Source: Ottelia alismoides
Lineage: Eukaryota > Streptophyta > Magnoliopsida > Alismatales > Hydrocharitaceae
Reading direction: 5' to 3'
DNA length: 64,000 bases
Assembly (NCBI GenBank): GCA_037367405.1
Contig: JAZKJV010009791.1
Location: 206,836-270,835, forward strand
The position numbers were made by a program, and so were the translations under genes. The notes under the pieces were generated by a model, which had not been told where the DNA came from, made no database searches, and was given only the letters and a program-made list of their open reading frames with translations. Shown here piece by piece: positions 12,019 to 22,200 of this stretch. Each line of letters begins with the position of its first letter. Positions within the stretch are counted from its first letter, which is position 1.

Positions 12019-13199
12019 TGATGAATACCCATTCATCACTCTTTATTCTTATATTTTAGCTACAAAAACCTATGCAAATGCATGTAGATACTTGTAAATA
12101 GGAATAATTAGCAAAAGCATGCATTTTGTAAAAATCTATAATTAGCATATTTTTGTGCAAAAATAAAAGAATAAAGATTAAAAAGAAAAAGAGGGAAATA
12201 TTTAGAATAAATATTGAGCAACCTAACCCAAGGGAGGGCTCAGCATGGGCCTGACCGCATAAAAGCCAAGTAGAGGGAGATAGGGGCTCATGTGTATAGA
12301 TTTTTGTAAATAAATAAATTATATTTTCCTCACCCAAAAATATGCTTGTACATATTTTGTATATATTTAGAAACTATTGAAAACAAAATAAAAATCTAAA
12401 AATCAAAAATTCAAAAATGCCCTTTCACCATGTACATAGACCATGCCTCCTTATGTATTTAACCTTGTAAATAACCTTATTTATTTTCAAAACTTTTTGT
12501 AAATATTCTATGTTATATATTGTAAATAAAATAAATAAAAAGAAACAAAACAAAAATCAAATAAAAATAACAAAATTAAAATTACAAAAATGTATAGTAC
12601 ATATGCCAAGTACATAGTTGTACATAACTTTTTATTTCCCCTATGTATATAAATAATAAAAATAAAATAAAAATATCCTTTTATTCCTCATTTTATTCTA
12701 TAAATAAATAAAATATAAAATAGGAATAAAAATGTATAAAAATAACTAATTAAAAATCAAAATTAAAAATCCTATAGTGTACATATACCTATATATAGCC
12801 CTATTATGTAAATACCTTATTTTTATTTTGAAAAATTAATTAAAAATCACCAAAAAATAGAGAAAAATAAAATAAATATTTTTCATGTTTTAAGTTTTTC
12901 GAAATTCGGCAATTTTCTAACTCAAAAAAAATAGATCAAAATAAATAAGCGTGGCCTCTCCTGATTGGTCCACGGGGGATGTTGACCCCCCGGTCAACTC
13001 CCCCCCTTGGACCACAGAGTTGCGGATCTGATTCCCGACCCGATTTCTCAACCTTTCCGCGAACAGATCCGATCTCCATTAACCCAAACCCCGGGCTCCA
13101 TTTGTTCCTTAATCATCCCTGATCCACGCCCGACTGATAGCCTTGGGATCCGCGCTCCGAGCTTCACGCCCGACTCCCATCTAGCCGGACCCCTAGCTG

Positions 13200-13206
13200 T
13201 ATATAG
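13200..13206 (+). promoter_or_regulatory. Candidate TATA box of the middle LTR
   Basis: TATATAG at the start of a GC-rich stretch (GTCTGAGCTCCGCCCCC). Transcription would start about 30 bp downstream, near 13230. The same site is kept in the right LTR at 27337-27343. Confidence 0.6.
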
Positions 13207-13459
13207 TCTGAGCTCCGCCCCCGTTTTCACGCATCTTTGGCTCTCCACCCTTCATCCCGTGACCTCCACAGCATCCCTTGAGGTGACAGCTCTCGATTGC
13301 CCGTGTCGCAGTGAGGAGGGGGTGGCCGGGCCACTGATCCGGCGACGTAGCGCCGCCGTGCTCCGCCCAGTGCAGGAGCTCGAGCCTCAGGACCAGACGA
13401 CCTTCGAGGCCACGACCGGGAGCTACCTCAGCTCCAGCCTAGTCTACCTCGCCACCCAG

Positions 13460-13769
13460 GTAACCTTCTAGCTTTCCCATTTAGCTTAATTTCTTGGTTG
13501 CCCCAAATCGTAGCTCCGCCGAGTTCCGTCGATTCCGGCTATCTCGCATACCCTTTCGATCATCGGAACCCACGTTCACCATCGCCTTTCCCCCACGCAC
13601 CTTCTCCGCCCCTTCGTTCAACCCAGCTCGCACAGGAGCTGGGGTTCGAGCTCCACCGTCCGTCGCTCGTCGGAGCTCGCTCATCCCGACGCATCGACCA
13701 CCTTCACGCCGCCTCATCGGGTCGAGGCACTTTGCCCTCGACCCGCGAAGCTTCTGACCCATTTTGCAG
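13460..13769 (+). other. Candidate intron inside the Athila LTR
   Basis: Donor CCACCCAG|GTAACC and acceptor TTTTGCAG|GACC, 310 bp apart and downstream of the TATA box. Equivalent sites occur in Athila-2 at 47447-47758 (312 bp) although the sequence between has diverged. No coding role is evident. Confidence 0.35.
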
Positions 13770-14249
13770 GACCAGAGGAGGCTATCTGAGGCCTCCCAAC
13801 ATCCGTCCAGGAGCTTTCCTCCGCCGACCTCGCCGGAGCCCCTCCAGGGCTCGGCTGGGCCATCGGAGGCCACCAACAGCTGCGGAGCTTCATCGCCGAC
13901 CTTCCCTGCTCTTCAGAGGCAGCTGAGGAGGACCACAGCACGCGCACGAGGCCAGCGAAACTCGCCGGCCAACTGTTCTTCGAGGGTCCTCGAACACCGT
14001 CCGATCGCCTTCAGCGCTCCAATTTTCATCGTGACCGTTCATCCATCGAGGAGCAGCCACCGCCCGATCATTCAGAGGTGCGATCTGGACCGTTAGCGCA
14101 GAGAGAGAGAGGCACCAGCACCTGAGGCCGTTAGATCTTCCACGTGCCCTCCTCCGAGACGTCGATCAGGCCCACGTGCGGAAGGAGAGAGGCGCTCGTC
14201 GTCCACCACCGTCCGATCAGCCACGCGTCCATCATCTAGCCCTCGACGT

Positions 14250-14255
14250 AATAAA
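14250..14255 (+). terminator. Candidate poly(A) signal of the middle LTR
   Basis: AATAAA in the context GTAATAAAGGGGTAATTTA, at the 3' edge of the GC-rich zone. It is kept in the right LTR (28385-28390) and in Athila-2 (48239-48244). Confidence 0.55.
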
Positions 14256-15678
14256 GGGGTAATTTACCGTAGGCCCCCTCTTAGTTTATGTTTTTAGATT
14301 TAGTCCTGTAAATATTGTGTGCTTTTTATTTACGTTGGGATATTTGCATTTGGGACCTGGTACCTTAGTTTAATTGCAGTTATGCCCCTGTGAGTGTCTG
14401 TCACGTGCTTCGCCACGTGCTTTATTTGGTGTTATTGCAACTTTAGTCCTGTAGTTCTGGTTGTTTGTTATTGAATGAAAACTTTTTGGTAATTGCATAT
14501 ATGCCCCTGTGAGTGTTTTATTTGCACATGTGCGTCTATTAGTGGGTTAATTGCATTACAGGCCCTGGACTTTTTGGTACGAGTTACCAAAAGGTCCTCG
14601 GACTTGTTTTTCTTACCAAAAGGTCCCTGAGTGCCCCAGGCACGCGCCTCGTGCGTGACTTGCTGGGAAAATTGCACCTGGACCCCCAGAACTTCGGGTA
14701 TTTGCACTTCAGTCCCTGTGCACAGTGCCCTCTTTTGTTTTTTGAATAAAATATCAAATCACCTCCAAATTCGATGAAAATTTGACACATGGCTCCTGCC
14801 ATGTTGTAGGATTTTTGAGAATTTTTGAGGACATTTTTGATTTTATTTGTTATTTTTAAAAATTCAAAAACCTCTATTTTAGCTACTGTCTAGAATAAAA
14901 ATCTCAAAAAAATATAAAAACCCTCTCAAAAATTCCACAAAAATTAGGTACTGTTACTTTTGTGTTTCTTGATTTTCTAGCCAATTTTGGCTATTTTTCA
15001 TTGCTTAAAAACCCTAAAAACTCAAAAACACCTAAAAACTCATAAAAATCATAATAATTAATCTAAAAACCCAAAAACAATAATTTTGGTGCTCAAATTT
15101 TCCTCATTTTCTCTAGTATACAGGAAAATTACCTCCAGGTCCCTCTGAGATCCTTAGATATTTTATCTTTGGATTTTGGGCCTGGCTGGACAGTACCTTG
15201 TCTTTTTAGTACTGTTTGATTTTTAGAAAATAAAATACACCTTATAAAAATCCCAAAAATTCACCAAAAACACTAAAAAACCTAAAAAACATAAAAACAT
15301 TTTTGTTTGAATTTTTGTTTGATTTTTGATGCTTTAAATAAATTGTGAAAGTGTGCTTGTGTTTGTTTTCTTTTGTTTTCTTAATATATTAAAATTCCAA
15401 AAAAAAATATAAAAATTATTAAAAACCACTAAAAACATTTTGCCTTCATTTTACTTTATTTTTAATACTTCGTAGGCCTTTGGCCAACCCGTGCTCCTTG
15501 TGTTCGACCCTGGGTGCTATACTAGGTTAATCTCATAGCTGGACCGCTCTTCTTTGTTTTGATTGATCTTTGATTTATTTAGCGGTCTGATTTTTCTTGA
15601 TTAAGTGACTCTGAGTGATTGAGGTCGCAACGACCTATTTAGTACCTTTACCTCGTTCGCTCGGGTCGCTTATCAGAA

Positions 15679-15696
15679 TGGCGCCGTTGCCGGGGA
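15679..15696 (+). other. Primer binding site of Athila-1
   Basis: TGGCGCCGTTGCCGGGGA, three bases after the LTR end. This is the tRNA-Asp-complementary primer site typical of Athila elements. Confidence 0.9.
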
Positions 15697-17216
15697 GCAC
15701 GGCTTAGTAGTTCTTTTTGTTTTCATTTTCGTTTTTGTTTTCGCGGCTTTTCGCGGCTCTTCGGAGCTCGCGGCTTTTCGCGGCTTTTGTATCTATTTTC
15801 TTTTTGATTTATTTTGATTTGTTTTTCATTTTCTTTTATTTTTATTTTTATTTTTTGTTTTATTTTGTGTGTTTATTTTATTTTACATTTTTGCACATAT
15901 ACCCTCACTTGTATTTTCATTTCTTTTTCTTTATTATTTGATTAGTTTTGCCGGTCTGACCACTCTTCTCTTTGTCTTGCGAGGGCCCGAGGACCGCGGA
16001 GGCGACTTTCGAGGAGCCGGTGCAGCCGAGGAACTTGGAGGCGGCTTCCTTCTTTACGAAGCCGCAGGAGAGAGCGAGAGAGAGAGAGAGTTGAGTGGGT
16101 GAGGATAGTTTAGGTTTTTATTTCATTTATATTATTATTGTAATAATACAGGGACACTTGGACTGTTTGGACTTGGACTTCTACCGTAGCGGGTCTGTTT
16201 CGCCGAGCACCGGTGTGCTCGGGGGACCCTTTAGGACCCTCGCGGTTTTTCGCGGTTTTCTTCGCGGCTTTATTTTTCTTTCTTACTGTCTTTTCCGGTT
16301 TTTCGCGGTTTTTGCTCGAGCCCCTAGACTTAGGATTTTCTGGTGAATGTGCCGTAATTAGTAGGATCCACACACCTAGTTGCATATCTGTTCCTATAGA
16401 CCGTAATTGGACCTACCTAAAATCAATAATAAAAATAACCGACTCGCTAGCCTCCGTAGCCTACGTGCCGTAGCCCGTCCTGTAAAGCGCTTTCTCCTAC
16501 CCCCGATTTGTCGGACAGAGGAGGGACGGGCCAAGACCGGACTCTTTGGCTTGGAGGTCGGTGACCGGTTAGACGGTTCTTCGCTAGAAGCTGCTCGTCT
16601 AGGACTCGGCTTTTCCCGCTGCATCATTTAGGTTAGTTTTATTTCTGTCTTTTATTTTATGCGCGGATCATATTGCATGTAGAGAGCTGGAGTAAGGTAC
16701 GCATTTCTGACTTTGCATGCATCATTGATTTCTCGTGCATCGGCTTTTTCGACTTCTCCCCCCTGTTTTTGACTTAATAATCAGGAGAACCGAAAAATTC
16801 GTTAGGCGATTTGTTTGCTTTGAAAAATATTAAAAAAGTGAAACCATAAAATTGGGACTGCTAAAATTATTGACCTTAAAACTCGCTCACCCTAAAAATT
16901 TTGTCCTGGGGAGAGCAACCCCCTCATTGCTTGGTTTGTATGCACGAGAGAGTGACCCACACCCTAGGTAGAGCCCCCCGGTGATAAACCCGACTGATTA
17001 CCGACTCTTCCGTGCGGGCCAGTCGGTTGGGTTAGCATCGGATATCCCAACAGGTCACGTAAGCGCTCTGATATTTGTGTGTTCACCAAAATAAAATCGA
17101 CAAGATAATTTGACCGAACTTTCACGGTCTTCAGCTCGCGTTGCGTTGGTGAACCGGGGGTTTGTTTTCAGATCATAATTTTTCCAGATCTCATCCGCCC
17201 TACTCGCCAGATCAAG
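15697..17216 (+). other. Athila-1 leader between PBS and gag
   Basis: About 1.5 kb without a convincing gene. It contains T-rich and CGCGGCTTTT-type repeats (15735-15790, 16240-16310), a (GA)n run at 16075-16092 and several short ORFs not kept in frame in Athila-2. Long leaders with packaging and translation signals are usual for Athila; no specific signal can be named here. Confidence 0.7.
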
Positions 17217-19228
17217 ATGATGGGTAGACGGTCTCTTAGGCAGCCTCTGGCTGCACCGCTTTCGGGCGCGTCTACCTCATCATCTAGGTTGGCTCGCGAG
17301 AGCTCAGACCCGCTCTCCGAGCCCGAGTACGACTCCACCCTGTTCCCCCTCGATCCCCTTTCTGATCCACCTGAGAGACACAAGCCCAAGGAGAGATTGA
17401 TACATTTGACAGCACCTGAGTTGGGCTCGTTTGATTTTGCAGACGTCGACATGGCCGGGGCCGGCAGTTCAGACGATCACTCCCGTCAGCCAGAGCATAT
17501 TGTACTAGACCAGGGAGCGATCAACTCCACCCTGATCGCATCACTCGATACAGTCCAGCAGCAGCTCCGCGATCAGGGGGCATTTATGATTGAGATGAGG
17601 AGAGAGTTGGAGAGGCTCAGAGCAGAGCGAGACCAGCAGAGCGAGCCCGAGGAGCCCGATGATGCACAGGCACGAGCCGCAGCAGCAGCAGCGGCCGCGG
17701 CCGCCGCCGCAGCGGCAGCAGCCGCAGGAGGAGGAGGACCACCTAGACCGATGCGGGAGTTGCACAACCCCGGATCTACACTGATGCACCATTGGGTGGT
17801 GGTTCCAGCTATCGTGGGGGACTTCAAGTTCCCCCCGAACACCTTGCAGATGCTTCCTCGGTTCCATGGACTCGCCACTGAGGAGCCCCACCTTCACCTC
17901 CAGGAGTTCCTGATGATTTGCAGCACTGTCCACGATCGCCATGTGGACCAGGACACGATCCGGATGATAGCCTTCCCGTTTTCACTGGCAGATAGAGCAG
18001 CCACCTGGCTGAAGCACCTTGGGAGGTTTGTCTACACCTGGGAGCAGCTCCGCACCGAGTACTTGAACAAGTACTATCCACTCGGGCGGACGAATGCAGC
18101 GAGGGCCCTGATCAGCAACTTCTCCATGTTCCCCAACGAGCAGTTTCACGAGGCTTGGGAGAGGTTCCGAGAGCTTCTGGACAGATGCCCGCACCACGAC
18201 ATCACGAAGCCGAACCTTGTGTAGAGCTTCTTCAGCGGGTTGTCACCAGAGCTACAGGGCCTGGTGAATGCTTCTTGTGGCGGGTCCTACTTCGCCAAGG
18301 ACCACGACCAGGTCTGGGCCATTTTTGAGGAGATGGCAGAGAACTATATGGTGATGTCTCAGACCAGGCTCTATACTCAGAAGACCCAGCCACACCAGCC
18401 AGGACCCGTGCAGTACCAGCGGATAGCACGGGTAGATGCAGGTCCATCCAGTTCGTCCGCAGCCGCAGCAGCACAGGCAGAGTCATCAGCTGCGGACATG
18501 GGTATCATCAGCGAGAAGTTGGACCGCATGGAGCTGATTGAGAAGAAGCAGTGCCAGAGTATCACGCAGATGGAGCAGATGGCACAGGTCTTGAGCGACA
18601 TGAAGACACAACTCATGTGTCTCCAGGAGGCACAGACGGCTTCTCAGCCCTGTCTTCAGTCGCGAGGCGACGCCGGCAGCAGCAGCAGCTCGTCCCAGCG
18701 CTCCAGCACCCCAGTGCAGCCTAGACAGGTTCACCTTGTACAGGCGGAGCCGTACCAGCAGCCGCAGCCCACCTACCAGTCCCCACCATCTCCAGAGATG
18801 CAGATGGTGGTCTACCAGCCGGACCAGCCTCTGCAGTACTCCCGCCAGCCCCCTTCGATGCCGAGCCGTTGATGGATGTCAACGGGATTTGGTACGACTG
18901 TCCCCAGCCTGGGATCCGACGACACCATCCCGGATTCAGGTGGGGGAGTGGTGGTGCCCAGCCCTAGCAGCAGCCGTCAGGACAGGGAGGGCAGTACTCC
19001 CAGCAGAGAGACCAGCACCAGCTGCAGCAGCAGCCCCCAGCGTATCAGCAGCAGTCATCCTACGGTCCTCGTCCCTATCAGCAGCAGGGACAGCCTTGGA
19101 GACGTGAGCAGCAGGCTCACCAGGGATACCAGCAGCACCCTCCATCCTACCCCTCTTACCCACCACAGCAGTTCCAGCAGCCTCACCCACAGAGAGGCCA
19201 CCCGTCGGGCTCCCACGAGAGCCCCGCT
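17217..19228 (+). pseudogene. gag: Athila-1 gag region (two stops, one frameshift)
   Basis: Starts at the ATGATG of 17217 just after the leader. An N-terminal Ser/Pro-rich region is followed by a short coiled stretch (TVQQQLRDQGAFMIEMRRELERL). Next come a poly-Ala tract (17680-17735) and the Athila Gag core, with motifs NPGSTLMHHW, PPNTLQMLPRFHG, TWEQLRTEYLNKYYP and RCPHHD. Gln/Ser-rich sequence leads into pol. Breaks: TAG at 18222-18224 where Athila-2 has CAG, a missing G near 18833, and TAG at 18965-18967 again in place of CAG. Beyond that the frame is open into pol. No CCHC knuckle is visible. Gag forms the virus-like particle; this copy could give only a truncated product. Confidence 0.88.
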
Positions 19229-22200
19229 TTGGATGACATCGCCCGCCTCCTCACGGACCAGCAGGCTACATTCCGACGGGAGATGGACGAGTTCCGCCAG
19301 GAGATGCGGGACCTGGTGAGAGGGAAGGCCGCCATACCAGCCCAGATAGAGCCGAATCCGAACAACCTCAAGAGGAAATCTGAGCAGGTAGTACATACTG
19401 AGTTAGCCACTCCTAGTGATCCATTTGATGATACTTCTTCGGATCTATTTGATGCTGATTTTGTCACACTTAGGAGCGGTAGGACCCCAGCAGGCGGCGG
19501 CGCCTCATCTGAGCTTCATCCCGAGGCGCCACAGGAGGAGGAGGAGAGCGGTACTGAGGCCGCTCCAGACGATGACGGTGGTACTGAGGCCACCAAGGAT
19601 GCTGATCCCACCGGCGGTACTGAGGCCGCCGCTTCACCAGATCTAGGAGGTGGTACTGATGCCACCCATTCAGCCGAGCCAGCCAGCGGTACTGATGCCG
19701 CAGGACGTCTACCAGCAGCAGCAGCAGAGCAGCCATCCCGTGGTGGTACTGAGGCCACCGGTGTTTGTACAGACAGTGATGTTGTTTTTCCTCGTGTTCA
19801 TGTATCTCGGAACTCTGCTATGAATAAAGGAAAAGGTTTACTTTCTTCTGGTCCCACTGTGGTGCATGATGTATGTGTGGATCCGGTCCTTGAACCGCTT
19901 AGACCTTTTCCTAGTCCTTCATCTGAGAAGGACCCAGTGATCCCCTTCCCTAGAGCCCTTCAGATGGGGAAGGGGAAGAAAAAAGAAAATCCCAAAAAGA
20001 GAGAGCTTGAGGAGTTCAGCCAGAGCATGATTGACCGATTCCATATCCAGCTGACTCTCCAGGAGGCTTTGCAGCACATCCCCCTTCTCCAGCGATCTTT
20101 GAGAGACAGGACTACAGTCAGGAGGAGAAGGAGGAACCACACTTCAGAGATCCATGTGCTGACCAAAACCACGTGCTTCGCGATCCAGAACCGACTGCCA
20201 GCCAAGAGGCCAGATTCAGGGGCCCCGTATGTCAGATGCCAGATCAGTGAGCAGAGGTTCGACCGTACTCTTCTAGATAGCGGATCGTCGATCAACCTTC
20301 TTCCGGCAGCCCTTCTCGACCGCTTCGAGTTGGGCACTCTTCGACAGAGCAGGACAGTCCTTCAGTTCGCTGATCGATCTGTCAAGAGGCCGAAGGGGTT
20401 ATTACGAGACGTTATCGTCACAATTCAGGGCCTGCAATTCCCCGTGGACTTCGTAGTGTTGGACATGGAGATCCCTGAGTCAGTGGTCGATACCCCCATC
20501 ATCCTTGGTCGTCCGTTCTTGGCCACAGCCAAGGCGGTGACTGATCATGATAGCGGGAAGGTGTACTTTCGCGTCCAGGGTGAGAGTATACAAATAGAGA
20601 CGGTCGAGGACTACAGAGCCAGATTCAGAGCCCGCTCAAATGCGAGTACCGATTCAGAGCAGCTGACAGACGCAGAGCCAGACATCCACCAGAACTGTGA
20701 TTTTGTGATCACAGATGATGAGGCAGCTTGGGCAGATCTTGAGACACAGACCACCCTCTCACTTTCTGATACAGCTGATGCAGAGACGACAGCAGAGGAG
20801 AGTCTGGAGAGCACAGACCTGGTTCAGGATACTATTGAGGCAGCAGAGCCGGTCCTCGATCGCAGCACGATGATTGATGATGGTGGTGCTGATGCCACCC
20901 TGTTTTCCGGTGGTACTGATGCCACCGTTTCTGATGCAGATCCCTCGGATTCAGAGTCTGATTGGGCCGATTGCTATGATCAGATGCCAGACCTGAGTCC
21001 ATCTGAGCCTATAGATGAGGAGGAGGTAGATGCAGAGCCGAGCAGAGACAGTGCAGTTGAGCAGCCTTCTCCCGATCCAGTTTGCGAGAGTATGCTTTCA
21101 CTTTCCCAGGCAGATTTGGCCGACCTTGCAGCTTTCACTCAGTTTCTTCCGCAGCCAGATTTGCCGGCACCCAGCATTCCAGAGCTGAAGCCGCTCCCTA
21201 CTTCGCTGAAGTATCGATTCCTTGCGGGCGAGCCAGAGATGTACCCAGTCATCATCTCCGCCGAGTTGACTGGAGAGCAGGAATCCCGTTTGATGGGGGT
21301 TCTTGAAAAGAACCGCAAGGCGATCGGATGGAGCGTAGCAGATCTCCATGGGATTAGTCCATCAGTGTGCTCCCACCATATCTATCTCGAGGATGGGGCG
21401 AAGCCTTCGCGTGAGTTCCAGTGGCGTCTGAACCCCAACCTGAGAGAGGTCGCGATGAAGGAAATATCAAAGTGGTGGGGTGCAGGTTTTATTTATCCCA
21501 TTTCCGACTCCAAGTGGGTCAGCCCCTTGCATGTGGTGCCCAAGAAGACGGGGATCACGACTGTGATCAGTGGGTCGGGAGAGGAGATCACTACACGAGT
21601 ACCCACCTCTTGGAGGGTTTGTGTTGACTACAGGAGACTCAACCAAGCCACCAAGAAGGACCATTTCCCCCTGCCTTTTATTGACCAGATCATTGAGAGA
21701 CTGGCAGGGAAGAGCCATTATTGCTTCCTGGATGGGTACTCGGGCTACAACCAAGTGGCCATCGCTCCTGAGGACCAGGAGAAGACCACCTTTACCTGTC
21801 CCTTCGGCACATACGCTTTTCGACGCATGCCATTTGGGCTATGCAATGCCCCTGCGACTTTTCAGAGGTGCATGCTGTCGATCTTCTCGGATATGGTAGG
21901 GGAGTGTTTGGAGGTCTTCATGGATGATTTCTCGATCTACGGCGACGGATTTGATTCTTGTCTTGACTGCCTAGATCGAGTACTCCAGCGATGTATTGAG
22001 TATCACTTGGTGCTATCTTGGGAGAAGAGTCACTTCATGGTGACTCAAGGGACGGTGCTTGGCCACATCATCTCCAACAGGGGCATGGAGGTTGATCCGG
22101 CCAAGGTCGATGTCATTAGGAAACTCACACCGCCGTCCAATCTGAGGCAGTTACGGTCATTTCTGGGGCACGTTGGATTTTATAGGAGATTCATTCAGGA

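Larger units (their letters stand above)
12019..15675 (+). repeat. Full Athila-1 LTR (middle), 3657 bp
   Basis: Runs from TG at 12019 to CA at 15675 and is followed by the primer binding site. Composition has three zones: AT-rich to about 12950, GC-rich to about 14240, then AT-rich. A TATA box and an AATAAA sit at the two sides of the GC-rich zone, which therefore probably holds the transcription start and R region. A short hairpin (GGTCG-CAA-CGACC) lies near the 3' end at about 15626. Confidence 0.92.

Noticed and set aside
13007..13471. 154-codon ORF in the GC-rich zone of the Athila LTR
   Set aside because: GC-rich DNA gives long chance frames; the Athila-2 LTR does not keep this frame and no motif is visible.
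15679..15696. tRNA gene suggested by the tRNA-like sequence
   Set aside because: Only an 18 base complement to a tRNA 3' end is present; its position next to the LTR makes it a primer binding site.
17541..17942. Cys/Gly-rich and Ala-rich ORFs opposite gag
   Set aside because: Shadows of the poly-Ala coding tract on the other strand.
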